From: GCA-002731945 sp913047775
Lineage (GTDB): Bacteria; Pseudomonadota; Alphaproteobacteria; MED-G09
Reading direction: 5' to 3'
NCBI GenBank assembly: GCA_913047775.1
Contig: CAJWUE010000001.1
Coordinates: 1-64,000, forward strand
Length of the DNA stretch: 64,000 nt
Shown: positions 36,441 through 44,991 of the stretch, piece by piece
Position numbering within the stretch: position 1 is the stretch's first letter
Layout of the letters: every line of letters starts with the position of its first letter
Translations under genes and position numbers: made by a program
The notes under the pieces: generated by a model
Told to the model about the DNA's origin: nothing
The model's input: only the letters and a program-made list of their open reading frames with translations
Database searches by the model: none

Positions 36441-38175
36441 TCGATACTTCCGCTAATCGAGTAAATCTATCATTTTGCCTTTCTTCATACCTATCATCCT
36501 TCACTATATTCAATAAGGGTGCTGACAATTTTATTACATTTCCTGCCGTTGGAACTGCATTCCAATAAGAGGTATTGCCGCGAACATTTTTCTTAGATTC
36601 GGGACTATCATAACTTATTAGGATTATATATTCAGGGTCCCAACCAGGAAAAGCACCTACAAAACTTGTTAGAATACCGCAGTACCCTCCTGTTTTACAT
36701 GGTTGGTCAGCCGTCCCTGTTTTTCCTATTACGTAGTATCCTTCTATATTGGCTTTTTTACCAGAACCATTTTTTACTACTTGACGCATAGCAAATCTCA
36801 TACTTTCACTAACTTCACTAGAAATTAACTTTGCTTGGGTTCTGTAGGGTTTTTCTCTTTGGTATAAAGTTGGTTCTATGACATACCCACCATTAACTAT
36901 TGCGGCCGTTGCTGTGACAAATGATAGAGGAATCACACCTAGACCTTGGCCAAAGGAGATAGTAATTAGAGAAGATTCGTTCCAAGGATTTGGCAGAACT
37001 GGGCTTCCTGTCTCTAAAAGTTCAAAAAAGAGCTCATCTAAAAGCCCCGCCTCTTTTAAAAATCTCTTTTGTTCATCAAGACCCACTAATAAAGCTATCT
37101 GAGCCATACATATATTAGAAGATTTTTCTAAGCATTGGGCGGCATTAAGGTATTGAGTTTTTTGTTTTCTGTAATCCCGTAAGCACATTGGTCTATATTT
37201 TTTTATACACTTCCACGTATCAAATTCATCGGAAAGAGTAATTCTTTCATTTTCCAAGGCCATAGCTAAAGTAAATATCTTCATGACCGAACCCAATTCA
37301 TAACTTCCCTGAGTTATCTGGTTAAATGAGTGTGACTTAATATCCATCTTATTCATCTCAAATTTTATATTGTTAGGATCAAAATCTGGAAGTGATGCAA
37401 GAGCAATAATTTCTCCATTCTTAGCATTCATAATAATTCCGAAAGCCGCCTTAGCATTATATTCTCTCATTCCATTTGAAAGTTCTGTCTCAAGGTGATT
37501 TTGTATTCTCAAATCAATACTGAGATTTATAGATCTAGAAGTTATACCTGAATAAGAAATAGTTCTTTCAAAACCAGCTCCACCTTCTAAATCTCTTTGG
37601 GAATAACCTATAATATGAGATGCAAGTCTTTTATTTGGATAAATTCTTCTCCAAACATCATTAAACTCAACCTCTGCTACTCCCGCATTAAGAATCTCGT
37701 ATCGCTCTTTATCACTGATATCATTCGCCAATTCAAAATAACTTCCAGATCTCAACAATTGATCTTCTAATATCTTGGGATCCTTATTCAAAATTGGTGC
37801 CAGTTTTATTGCTGACTCTGAAGCGTATTTTGGATTTCTGAGTGATGCTCTAATAGTTTTTACAGTCGTCGCAATTATTTTTCCCTCTCTATCAAGAACA
37901 TCCGGTTTTGGTTTTCTAATTTGGTGAATCTCTACTTTTATTGGTGTGTACCCAATTACATCTCCTGGAAATATCGATAAGAACGTATTTCTGACCGAAA
38001 AAATAAGAAATAAAGCTAAGAATATATTTACCGCAAACCTAATCCTTTCTCTGCCTATTTTGATAGATTCTTGGAAAATGGGATTACTGTATTTTTGCTG
38101 TTGAGTTTTTCTAAATAGATAAGAAATGTCATTCCCAACCACAATTTTTCGAAAATTTCCTTTTTTTTCTTTCAT
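36433..38175 (-). CDS. ftsI: Septal transpeptidase FtsI (penicillin-binding protein 3 type)
   Basis: A 580-residue class B penicillin-binding protein that crosslinks septal peptidoglycan with FtsW. It has a short basic cytoplasmic tail, one transmembrane segment at about 46-63, a pedestal domain, and a transpeptidase domain. The catalytic SxxK is Ser296-Val-Met-Lys299, the SxN motif is Ser352-Ser-Asn354, and the KTG motif is in VIGKTGTADQPCKTGGYCG. A Cys-rich insertion (TWKCIKKYRPMCLRDY) precedes the SxN motif. It lies 2 bp after ftsL. Confidence 0.95.
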   Translation of the reverse strand: MKEKKGNFRKIVVGNDISYLFRKTQQQKYSNPIFQESIKIGRERIRFAVNIFLALFLIFSVRNTFLSIFPGDVIGYTPIKVEIHQIRKPKPDVLDREGKIIATTVKTIRASLRNPKYASESAIKLAPILNKDPKILEDQLLRSGSYFELANDISDKERYEILNAGVAEVEFNDVWRRIYPNKRLASHIIGYSQRDLEGGAGFERTISYSGITSRSINLSIDLRIQNHLETELSNGMREYNAKAAFGIIMNAKNGEIIALASLPDFDPNNIKFEMNKMDIKSHSFNQITQGSYELGSVMKIFTLAMALENERITLSDEFDTWKCIKKYRPMCLRDYRKQKTQYLNAAQCLEKSSNICMAQIALLVGLDEQKRFLKEAGLLDELFFELLETGSPVLPNPWNESSLITISFGQGLGVIPLSFVTATAAIVNGGYVIEPTLYQREKPYRTQAKLISSEVSESMRFAMRQVVKNGSGKKANIEGYYVIGKTGTADQPCKTGGYCGILTSFVGAFPGWDPEYIILISYDSPESKKNVRGNTSYWNAVPTAGNVIKLSAPLLNIVKDDRYEERQNDRFTRLAEVSND

Positions 38176-38177
38176 AA

Positions 38178-38468
38178 TTATTCGCCTTCAAAAAATTCTG
38201 AATCTGAAACGGTTATTTGATCGCCTCTAATAGGCTCCAGCTTTAATTCATTTGAATTTTTCTCTGCTAATCTTTTCAAGTTTTCTGGGCTTGTTAAAAT
38301 TGCCCACTCAGCTTCTAAGAGGTTTTGTTTCTCAATTTCTTCCACTATTAAAGGGCCTAATTTCGAAAATTCTTTTTCAAGATTTATAACTTCGTAAATT
38401 ACTGTGTAGTGGTAAACTTTAATTCCTAAGAAAATCATAACCGATATGAAGATGAGCGATCTAAACAC
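38178..38468 (-). CDS. ftsL: Cell division protein FtsL
   Basis: A 96-residue bitopic protein: an N-terminal membrane segment (LIFISVMIFLGIKVYHYTVIY) followed by a periplasmic coiled coil (INLEKEFSKLGPLIVEEIEKQNLLEAEWAILTS, broken here for length) and the conserved SPENLKRLAEK element. Sequence conservation is low, as usual for FtsL; the call relies on size, topology and its place between rsmH and ftsI, which it abuts on both sides. It would recruit FtsI/FtsW with FtsQ and FtsB. Confidence 0.85.
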   Translation of the reverse strand: MFRSLIFISVMIFLGIKVYHYTVIYEVINLEKEFSKLGPLIVEEIEKQNLLEAEWAILTSPENLKRLAEKNSNELKLEPIRGDQITVSDSEFFEGE

Positions 38469-39440
38469 CTAAACACCTCCATATTTTTGAAAATCGTGAT
38501 TCATATGATGGTTTCTGTCTAAAGATAAACTTGACCTAAAAGCGCAACGCAATCTTGCTGAACGCGCTCTTTTATTTAACTCAATCTCCTCGCGACTAGG
38601 TCTAATTACCTTCCTGCTCACATAAACAAAAGATGACTTAGGTTTAAGAATGTCGTATTTTTTATTTGAAACAGAATTATATCTTATAAAATTCTTAACA
38701 ATTCTATCCTCAAGAGAATGAAAGGCTATCACAACCAACCTTCCTCCTTGTGTTAATAATTCTTCAGAAGCAACCAATACCTTGTAAAGCTCCTTAAGTT
38801 CGTCATTCAGATATATTCTGAGTGCTTGAAAAGTTTTTGTTGCTGGATGGATTTTAGAGTGTTTAAACCTCACAGCGCTAGCTATTATCTCCGATAGTTC
38901 AGAGGTGGTTGATATCTTCTTTACTTTCCTTTTTTTGACTATTTCCTTCGCTATCTTCCTAGATTTTCTTTCTTCACCGTATCTAAAAATAATATCTGCA
39001 AGAGAGCTTTCGTTAACTGAATTTATAAGATCGTAAGCCTTTTCTCCTCTTTTGTTCATTCGCATATCTAAAGGAGAATTGTATTTGAAGGAAAAACCTC
39101 TTTCAGGAGAACTCAATTGCATTGATGACACCCCCAAATCTAACAATATTCCGTTAACAAAATTAATCCCAGCTGAGTTTACTATCTCTTTAATATTTCC
39201 AAACGAGCCCTCAGTTAATGAGAATCTATCTGCATACAGCTTTTGTAACTCTTTACATATGGAAATAGCTTCGGGATCTTTATCTATACCTATAACCCTG
39301 CATTTAGCGGTATCGAGAATATTTTTAGAGTGACCTCCCGCTCCAACAGTACAGTCCACATAAACCTCATTATCAGAAGGTTTTAGTGATGCTATTACCT
39401 CATCTATCATGACCGATTTATGATAGATGTTCTCATTCAT
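38469..39440 (-). CDS. rsmH: 16S rRNA (cytosine(1402)-N(4))-methyltransferase
   Basis: A 323-residue SAM-dependent methyltransferase (also called MraW) that modifies C1402 of 16S rRNA in the decoding centre. Family motifs are HKSVMIDEVIASL, the SAM-binding YVDCTVGAGGHSKNIL, GILLDLGVSSMQLSSPERGFSF, LDMRMN, and VVIAFHSLEDRIVKNF. The second gene of the dcw operon, 2 bp after mraZ and immediately followed by ftsL. Confidence 0.95.
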   Translation of the reverse strand: MNENIYHKSVMIDEVIASLKPSDNEVYVDCTVGAGGHSKNILDTAKCRVIGIDKDPEAISICKELQKLYADRFSLTEGSFGNIKEIVNSAGINFVNGILLDLGVSSMQLSSPERGFSFKYNSPLDMRMNKRGEKAYDLINSVNESSLADIIFRYGEERKSRKIAKEIVKKRKVKKISTTSELSEIIASAVRFKHSKIHPATKTFQALRIYLNDELKELYKVLVASEELLTQGGRLVVIAFHSLEDRIVKNFIRYNSVSNKKYDILKPKSSFVYVSRKVIRPSREEIELNKRARSARLRCAFRSSLSLDRNHHMNHDFQKYGGV

Positions 39441-39442
39441 AA

Positions 39443-39925
39443 TTATTCGCTTTCCTTAGAAAGTTTGGAGTCTGTATTTAGAGCTGGGCCAATTAGGTCT
39501 CTATTTTCTAGAGCTTTAAGGCGTGCATGTGATTTAAACTCTTTAAAGGCTTCAGGCTCCCACATTTGAAACTTTTGACCCAAACCCGCAAAAGTCACTT
39601 TATCCTTAAGGTTTGCATGAACAATAAGTGGTTCGGGTAAAGAAATTCTTCCGTCTTGGTCATAAGGTATTTGGAAGGTATCCGAAAATAAGGCGGTAGT
39701 GAGAGCATCAGTTTCCTCTGCAAACAATTGCATTTTTTCTACACTCTCTGCAATTTGATCAATTAAAATTTGTCCTCCGCCGTCAATCGCTTGAGAGGTA
39801 AATGAGGGATATAAATACACACCAGGAAATCCTTGGTATTCGAGCACCGATCTAAATACCGATGGTATAGAAACCCTGCCCTTAGAATCTATTTTGTTTA
39901 TGGTGCTGGACATGAATATTTTCAT
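39443..39925 (-). CDS. mraZ: Transcriptional regulator MraZ
   Basis: A 160-residue AbrB-like DNA-binding regulator with two SpoVT/AbrB half-repeats: IDSKGRVSIPSVFRS near residue 12 and YDQDGRISLPEPL near residue 94. It represses its own dcw operon in E. coli. I use the ATG at 39925 because a perfect AGGAGG sits seven bases upstream; the internal ATG at 39913 is too far from it. The five-box direct repeat at 39973-40017 is its probable operator. Confidence 0.94.
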   Translation of the reverse strand: MKIFMSSTINKIDSKGRVSIPSVFRSVLEYQGFPGVYLYPSFTSQAIDGGGQILIDQIAESVEKMQLFAEETDALTTALFSDTFQIPYDQDGRISLPEPLIVHANLKDKVTFAGLGQKFQMWEPEAFKEFKSHARLKALENRDLIGPALNTDSKLSKESE

Positions 39926-39972
39926 GTCTTTCCTCCTTAATATAAAACAAGCCGTACGCGTTGCGGAATAAT

Positions 39973-40017
39973 ATGGACTAGCATGGGATTATATGGGAGT
40001 CAATGGGTTAATATGGA
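39973..40017 (-). promoter_or_regulatory. MraZ operator: five ATGG(G/A) boxes at a 10-bp period
   Basis: On the plus strand, ATGG(A/G) occurs at 39973, 39983, 39993, 40003 and 40013, so five boxes follow each other at exactly one helical turn, the inner three as ATGGG. MraZ of E. coli binds TGGGN repeats separated by 5 nt, the same period. A TATAAT on the minus strand (39988-39993) lies between boxes and may be the -10 of the dcw promoter, so bound MraZ would block it. No matching -35 is obvious. Confidence 0.8.
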
Positions 40018-40043
40018 AAAAACCTTATAAAATCAGCTTTTTC
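40016..40043 (-). terminator. Possible AT-rich terminator downstream of rnpB
   Basis: On the minus strand GAAAAAGC and GTTTTTTC form an 8-bp stem (one G-U) with a 12-nt loop, about 40 nt after the RNase P RNA end. The stem has little G:C, so termination strength is doubtful; read-through from rnpB into the mraZ control region is possible. It abuts the last MraZ box. Confidence 0.3.
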
Positions 40044-40081
40044 AGTGAATAAATTGAATATTTGGTGGTTTTTTAGGAAAA

Positions 40082-40440
40082 GTCAGATGGTCTGTAAGCC
40101 GGGTTCTGTATCCACTAAGTGGTGATGATCATTCATCTTGGATATATGTTTCCATACATCTCTAGCAACCTACCCGAATAACTAAAACTGAGACAATTCT
40201 TGGTTTTCACCTTCGCTATTCCTATTTGGTCTTGCTCCCAACGGGGTTTACCCTGCCATATTATGTTACCATATATGCGGTGCGCTCTTACCGCACCTTT
40301 TCACCCTTACCTTCTCAGGCGGTCTATTTTCTGTGGCACTATCCCTAAAGTCGCCTTTGCCGGGTATTACCCGGCGCTGTGTCTCTTGGAGCCCGGACTT
40401 TCCTCTCATCTAGAGCGATCATCCGACCATCTGACAACCT
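40082..40440 (-). ncRNA. rnpB: RNase P RNA, bacterial class A
   Basis: The catalytic RNA of RNase P, which removes 5' leaders of tRNA precursors. Helix P1 is closed by GTCAGATGGTC (40425-40435) and its complement GACCATCTGAC ending at 40082. The 5' domain has the universal GAGGAAAGTCCGGGCTCC, then GGTGAAAAGGTGCGG, AAACCCCG and, near the 3' end, GAACCCGGCTTACAGACC. Length is about 355 nt. It sits between a GST gene and mraZ on the same strand. The exact 5' end is set by the promoter upstream. Confidence 0.96.
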
Positions 40441-40441
40441 T

Positions 40442-40470
40442 TTTGTATTTAAAAACTAGTTAATGGTCAA
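40442..40470 (-). promoter_or_regulatory. rnpB promoter
   Basis: On the minus strand TTGACC (40465-40470) and TACAAA (40442-40447) are separated by exactly 17 bp, and the predicted start falls at the first bases of the RNase P RNA. It begins only 12 bp beyond the GST stop codon. Good match for a strong sigma-70-type promoter of a stable RNA. Confidence 0.7.
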
Positions 40471-40481
40471 GATTATATATT

Positions 40482-41090
40482 TTAGGCCTTCGCACTTGGT
40501 CTTTGAGATAATCTTTCATAATAGGATAATAAATTCTTACAATTTTCTGGGATATCGATTCTAGGCCATTTAGCGAAATCAAAACAGACCAAAGCTGTGA
40601 TATCCGCAATTGTAAATCGATCTAGACAGATAAATTCTTTGTCTTCCATTTCTCCTTCAAGCCAATTTAAAGTTTTTATTACCCTTGGGCGGCTTGCTTC
40701 CGCCCATTCCTTGATCTGCTCCTCTAAACTAGCCATAGATGGATGGCCATGCCTATAAGTGTTGGCAATTCCTTGCATCAACAATAGCTCGAGTCTTCTT
40801 TGCCACATTTCAATGATAGCTATTTCTTTCGGATCTTTTCCCATTAAATTTGGTTCAGGTTGTAACGCCTCAAAGTAACGACAAATAGCTATAGATTCCG
40901 TTATATAAGTCCCATCATCAAGCTCTAAAGTGGGAACTTGAGATAAAGGACTCATCTTCTTATAACTATCCTTTTTATGATCACCTTTCATGATATCTAT
41001 TTGTTCAATAGGTATATCGATGTCTTTTTCGTGAAGAAAAATTCTTGTTCTTCTTGGATTCGGTGCCGGTTCACAATCGTAGAAAATCAT
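40482..41090 (-). CDS. Glutathione S-transferase family protein
   Basis: A 202-residue cytosolic GST. The thioredoxin-like N-terminal domain (IFYDCEPAPNPRRTRIFLHEKDID) leads to the glutathione-binding motif QVPTLELDDGTYITESIAICRYFE, and the all-alpha C-terminal domain contains the capping-box region FTIADITALVCFDFAK. It conjugates or reduces unknown electrophiles with glutathione. It is transcribed alone toward rnpB and diverges from the SDR gene at 41208. Confidence 0.9.
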   Translation of the reverse strand: MIFYDCEPAPNPRRTRIFLHEKDIDIPIEQIDIMKGDHKKDSYKKMSPLSQVPTLELDDGTYITESIAICRYFEALQPEPNLMGKDPKEIAIIEMWQRRLELLLMQGIANTYRHGHPSMASLEEQIKEWAEASRPRVIKTLNWLEGEMEDKEFICLDRFTIADITALVCFDFAKWPRIDIPENCKNLLSYYERLSQRPSAKA

Positions 41091-41207
41091 AATCTTTTTC
41101 CTTTAATTCGGATTTATAATTGAATTAAATAGTTTATATTTAAAAATAAACTTGACCACAAGTTTTTCAAACTATTAAGAATATAGTTAATTTTTAAGGA
41201 GAAACTG

Positions 41208-42110
41208 ATGACAATAAGCTTCGATAACAAAGTAGTTATAGTAACTGGTGCAGGCGGGGGCTTGGGAAGAAGTCACGCTATAGAATTTGCAAGAAGAGGA
41301 GCTAAAGTAGTTGTTAACGATCTCGGAGGAGAAGTAGATGGGTCTGGAAGTTCATCTGAAGCAGTAAATAAGGTTGTAAAGGAGATTACTGATTTAGGGG
41401 GAGTAGCTATTCCAAATGGTGCATCTGTTACTGATGATGCCGGTGTAAAACATATGATAGACCAAACCATTGAAGAGTTTGGCAGGATTGATATCCTTGT
41501 TAACAATGCAGGAATTTTGAGAGACAAATCTTTTTCCAAGATGGAAATGGAAGATTTTACGAAGGTTACCGATGTTCATCTCATCGGATCAGTAAAGCCA
41601 ACAAAACAGGTTTGGGATATAATGAAAGATCAGAACTACGGAAGAATAATTGTGACTACATCTTCAACGGGTCTTTATGGTAATTTTGGTCAAGCGAATT
41701 ATGGTGCAGCAAAGCTAGCTTTAGTGGGATTTGTCAATACGTTAAAATTAGAAGGTCAAAAATATAATATTAATTGCAACATCTTATGCCCGGTGGCATA
41801 TACAAGAATGACTTCTAATCTAATGCCACCTGAAGCTGAGCAGTTATTGACTCCTAGTAGCGTTACACCAGCAGTTATCTATCTTTCGGGAGAAAATGCT
41901 CCTAATGGAACCATTCTTTGTGCAGGCGCTGGTGTTTATTCTGTCGCAAAGATCCTTGAAAGTGACGGTAAAAATTTAGGTTTGAAAGCAACGGCTGAGG
42001 ATATAGAAAAAAACTGGGATAAAATTTCTGATTTTTCTGATGCCAAGCCCTTTAATATGGGCAGCGAACAAACTGCCAAAGTCATAGAAATAGCTATGAA
42101 AAGCGAATAG
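41208..42110 (+). CDS. SDR dehydrogenase, multifunctional-enzyme-2 type 3-hydroxyacyl-CoA dehydrogenase
   Basis: A 300-residue short-chain dehydrogenase resembling the N-terminal domain of peroxisomal MFE-2. The NAD motif is VTGAGGGLGRSHAIEFARRGAKVVVNDLGGEVDGSG, where NDLGG is typical of that subgroup. LVNNAGILRDKSFSKM and the catalytic YGAAK (Tyr-x-x-x-Lys) with an upstream Ser (TTSSTGLYGNFGQANYGAAK) are intact. The ~50 residues after the SDR core match the MFE-2 linker. Likely role is oxidation of 3-hydroxyacyl-CoA. A good SD (AAGGAG) precedes the ATG, and TTGACC at 41152 may be a -35 box. It is followed 2 bp later by a phosphohexomutase. Confidence 0.85.
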   Translation: MTISFDNKVVIVTGAGGGLGRSHAIEFARRGAKVVVNDLGGEVDGSGSSSEAVNKVVKEITDLGGVAIPNGASVTDDAGVKHMIDQTIEEFGRIDILVNNAGILRDKSFSKMEMEDFTKVTDVHLIGSVKPTKQVWDIMKDQNYGRIIVTTSSTGLYGNFGQANYGAAKLALVGFVNTLKLEGQKYNINCNILCPVAYTRMTSNLMPPEAEQLLTPSSVTPAVIYLSGENAPNGTILCAGAGVYSVAKILESDGKNLGLKATAEDIEKNWDKISDFSDAKPFNMGSEQTAKVIEIAMKSE

Positions 42111-42112
42111 AA

Positions 42113-43609
42113 TTGGAACTTACTTCTTCAAAACCTATAGATTGTTCTTTAAAAGAATATAAAGAAGATATAATTATTTATGAGAAGGGTTTTAGGGAAT
42201 ATGACGCACGCTGGAGATACCCTGAACAAATCAACCTCCCCGGACTCCAAAACCTAGGTATAAGCCTTGGTAAACTTATCCTAAAGAATGGCGTTGATGG
42301 GAATATTATTGTGGGTCATGATTTTAGATCATATTCCGAAGAGGTCAAAGAAGCACTCGTGGCAGGGTTAGTTGCCTCAGGAATGAATGTTTACGATATT
42401 GGGCTTACCATAACCCCTGGAGCTTATTTTGCTCAATATTTTTTGGATTGCATGAATGTTGCAATGGTCACTGCAAGCCATAATCCTAATGGTTGGACAG
42501 GTGTAAAGATGGGATTAAATAGACCACTAACATTTGAGACAGAGCATATGAGGGCATTGAAAGAAATTTCTTTGTCACATCCGGGTCCATCGGAAGTTAA
42601 GGGAGCTTATATTTTTCAAAATATCAATAAAGAATATCTGAAAGATCTAACAAATAAGAAATCAATTAAAAGAAAAATTAGAGCTGTTGTTGCATGCGGT
42701 AATGGAACCGCAGGTATGTTCGCTCCCAAAGCTCTTAAGAAAATTGGTATTGAAGTAATTCCGCTTAATTGCGATTTAGATGATACTTTTCCAAAATATA
42801 ATCCTAACCCAGAAGATATGTTGATGCTGAAAGATCTGTCAAAAAAAGTGTTAGAGACTAATTCCGATGTTGGATTTGCTTTTGATGGAGATGGCGACAG
42901 GTGCGGTTTTGTAGATGACTTGGGAAGAGAAATATTTGCCGATAAAATTGGTCTGTTGATCGCACGAAACATATCAAAAGAAATTAAAAGTTCTCAATTT
43001 ATTGTTGATATTAAATCAACATCACTTTTTTCCTCTGATGAGGTTTTGAAAGGCAATAACTCTGAAGTGCTTTATTGGAAAACGGGACACAGTTATATTA
43101 AGAAAAAAACATTTGAAAATAATGCTATTGCTGGTTTTGAAAGGTCTGGCCATTATTTCTTTAATAAGCCAATTGGAAGGGGGTATGATGACGGAATTTT
43201 GTCAGCGATCGAATTGTGTAAACTCATGGATACAGAAAAAACTTTAAAGCTATCTGAACTGTATGATGAGTTACCAATTACATATTGCTCTCCAACAATG
43301 TCTCCACAATGCTCAGATCATATTAAATATGAAATTGTAAACAAAATAACTTCCATATTTGAAAATATGGAAAAGAATGAAGAAAAATTTTCTGGCCAAA
43401 TGATATCCTCTCTTATAACGATAAACGGGGTGAGGGTTTCCCTAGAAGATGGGAGCTGGGGGCTGATAAGGGCCTCCTCCAATTCACCAAATTTGGTTGT
43501 GGTGTGCGAGAGCCCTATCTCAAAAGAAAGAATGGAAGAAATTTTTATTTCTTTAGATAAAATACTTAAATCTTTTCCAGAAGTTGGAGAATACGATCAA
43601 AAAATCTAA
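42113..43609 (+). CDS. Phosphomannomutase/phosphoglucomutase
   Basis: A 498-residue alpha-D-phosphohexomutase. The phosphoserine loop is VTASHNPNGWTG (Ser122), the magnesium loop is FDGDGDRCGFVDD, and the sugar-specificity loop is GFERSGHYFFN, whose xFExSGH pattern fits PMM/PGM. It interconverts hexose 1- and 6-phosphates for nucleotide-sugar, LPS or exopolysaccharide synthesis. The initiator is TTG at 42113, 2 bp after the SDR stop, with no clear SD, so translation is probably coupled. Confidence 0.9.
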   Translation: MELTSSKPIDCSLKEYKEDIIIYEKGFREYDARWRYPEQINLPGLQNLGISLGKLILKNGVDGNIIVGHDFRSYSEEVKEALVAGLVASGMNVYDIGLTITPGAYFAQYFLDCMNVAMVTASHNPNGWTGVKMGLNRPLTFETEHMRALKEISLSHPGPSEVKGAYIFQNINKEYLKDLTNKKSIKRKIRAVVACGNGTAGMFAPKALKKIGIEVIPLNCDLDDTFPKYNPNPEDMLMLKDLSKKVLETNSDVGFAFDGDGDRCGFVDDLGREIFADKIGLLIARNISKEIKSSQFIVDIKSTSLFSSDEVLKGNNSEVLYWKTGHSYIKKKTFENNAIAGFERSGHYFFNKPIGRGYDDGILSAIELCKLMDTEKTLKLSELYDELPITYCSPTMSPQCSDHIKYEIVNKITSIFENMEKNEEKFSGQMISSLITINGVRVSLEDGSWGLIRASSNSPNLVVVCESPISKERMEEIFISLDKILKSFPEVGEYDQKI

Positions 43610-43686
43610 AAGATAGATTAAAATATTTTAAAATTATCTTTCGTATTATATAGTCGAGAAACCACTTTTTAGTATGGAGACTGATC

Positions 43687-44478
43687 TTGATAGTAGAACA
43701 AATTTGGACAGCTAATCAATTCCGTAATTTTAATTATTTAATTGTTTGCCCTCAAACTGGTGAGGCTATGGCGATTGACCCTCTTGATTATGAGCAATGT
43801 CTGTCCGTAAGTAAAAAAAATGGATGGGAGATAACTAAAATACTTAACACTCATGAACATTGGGATCATATTGGTGGAAATAAATCACTCGTAGAAGTAA
43901 CAGGAGCACAAATTCTTGCCCATCATATGGCTAAAGATAAAATAGAAGATGTGGATATTGGCTTAAAAAAAGGAGACATCGTAAAGGTCGGCAAAACAGT
44001 CAACTTAGAAGTTTTAGATACTCCTGGACATACTATGAGCCATGTTTGCTTATTCGTTAATAACGATTCTCCCTCAATCTTTTGTGGTGACACTCTTTTT
44101 AATGCTGGTGTCGGTCACTGTAAGGGCGGTGGAAATCCTTTAGATCTTTACGAAACCTTTCTAAATCAGTTATACAAACTTCCCGATCAAACAAGAGTGT
44201 ACCCTGGTCACGATTATTGGGAAAATAATCTAAGATTTACTTTAGATAGAGAGCCACAAAATACCACTGCTCAAAAAATGATTGATGAAGAAAAAATTAA
44301 AAACCCTAATGAAGCTGTTGTGTCAACTTTGGGCCTAGAAAAAGAGGTGAATGCTTTCTTCCGTTTAAAAAATCCCAATATTATAGAAAAATTAAGAAAT
44401 GATTTTCCTGATCTTCCCGACCAACCTGATATGAAAGAAGTCTTCCTTAAGCTCAGAGAACTAAGGAATGATTGGTAA
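43687..44478 (+). CDS. gloB: Hydroxyacylglutathione hydrolase (glyoxalase II)
   Basis: A 263-residue metallo-beta-lactamase-fold enzyme. The metal motif is THEHWDHIGG (HxHxDH), with further ligands in DTPGHTMSHVC, GDTLF and YPGHDYW. The C-terminal helical region with FLKLRELRNDW matches glyoxalase II. It hydrolyses S-lactoylglutathione to lactate and glutathione in methylglyoxal detoxification. TTG start with GGAGA six bases upstream. The glutathione-dependent setting agrees with the GST and MAPEG genes in the region. Confidence 0.92.
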   Translation: MIVEQIWTANQFRNFNYLIVCPQTGEAMAIDPLDYEQCLSVSKKNGWEITKILNTHEHWDHIGGNKSLVEVTGAQILAHHMAKDKIEDVDIGLKKGDIVKVGKTVNLEVLDTPGHTMSHVCLFVNNDSPSIFCGDTLFNAGVGHCKGGGNPLDLYETFLNQLYKLPDQTRVYPGHDYWENNLRFTLDREPQNTTAQKMIDEEKIKNPNEAVVSTLGLEKEVNAFFRLKNPNIIEKLRNDFPDLPDQPDMKEVFLKLRELRNDW

Positions 44479-44611
44479 GTAATTTTTTATTCATTTCCTT
44501 TTTATCTAAGCGAGCAAACAGTTTGTTGTTGTTTTTGTTAATATGAAATAATAAAGTTTACAATAGAATAAAAATTCATCTATTAATATAGCTTCAAAAA
44601 GGGACTTTTGT

Positions 44612-44968
44612 ATGAAAGACTTGTCGGCGATTTTTGTATCTATACTCTGCACTTTCCATTGTTTGGCGATTCCAATTTCATCTGTCTTGGCGGCCTCCAG
44701 TACTTTTGTATGGTTCATCAACTATCAGATTTTTCATAGCATTTTGCTAATACCTATAGTTTTTTTATTTTCAATAACTATCCCTAAATGTTATCCAATT
44801 CATAAAAATAGAAGACCTTTAATGTTTGGTTTATTAGGAATAGCAATTTTAATATTAGCCATTTTCTTAGATAAAAATACAGAATTATTTATGACAGTGC
44901 TTGGTGCTTTATTCATGATTAAAGCACATTCATTAAACTATAATCTGATTAAACCCGTAAGCGGTTAA
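44612..44968 (+). CDS. MerC-domain small membrane protein
   Basis: A 118-residue protein with four predicted transmembrane segments and the MerC-family motif LCTFHCLAIP near residue 12-21. MerC proteins of mer operons carry Hg2+, but chromosomal MerC-domain proteins without mer genes have unknown roles, and no merA/merR is nearby. Only the CxxHC type motif is present, without the second cysteine pair of true MerC. An SD-like AGGGA is placed in a small CAAAA/TTTTG stem just before the ATG. Confidence 0.75.
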   Translation: MKDLSAIFVSILCTFHCLAIPISSVLAASSTFVWFINYQIFHSILLIPIVFLFSITIPKCYPIHKNRRPLMFGLLGIAILILAIFLDKNTELFMTVLGALFMIKAHSLNYNLIKPVSG

Positions 44969-44991
44969 TTAATACCTCTTTAAAAATCATA

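Noticed and set aside
39973..40017. Short regularly spaced repeats as a CRISPR array
   Set aside because: The repeat unit is 10 bp with a 4-5 bp core; far too short and phased to one helical turn, as expected for an operator.
40200..40463. An open frame of 87 codons on the plus strand across the RNase P RNA region
   Set aside because: It lies antisense to the conserved rnpB RNA and its own promoter; the translation has no protein-like features.
43609..43641. Inverted repeat AAAGATA/TATCTTT after the phosphohexomutase as a terminator
   Set aside because: The stem has one G:C pair, the loop is 19 nt, and no T-run follows; AT-rich chance repeat is more likely.
44506..44721. A 71-codon minus-strand frame opposite the MerC-like gene start
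   Set aside because: It is antisense to a recognisable membrane protein gene and its upstream region and has no family-like features.
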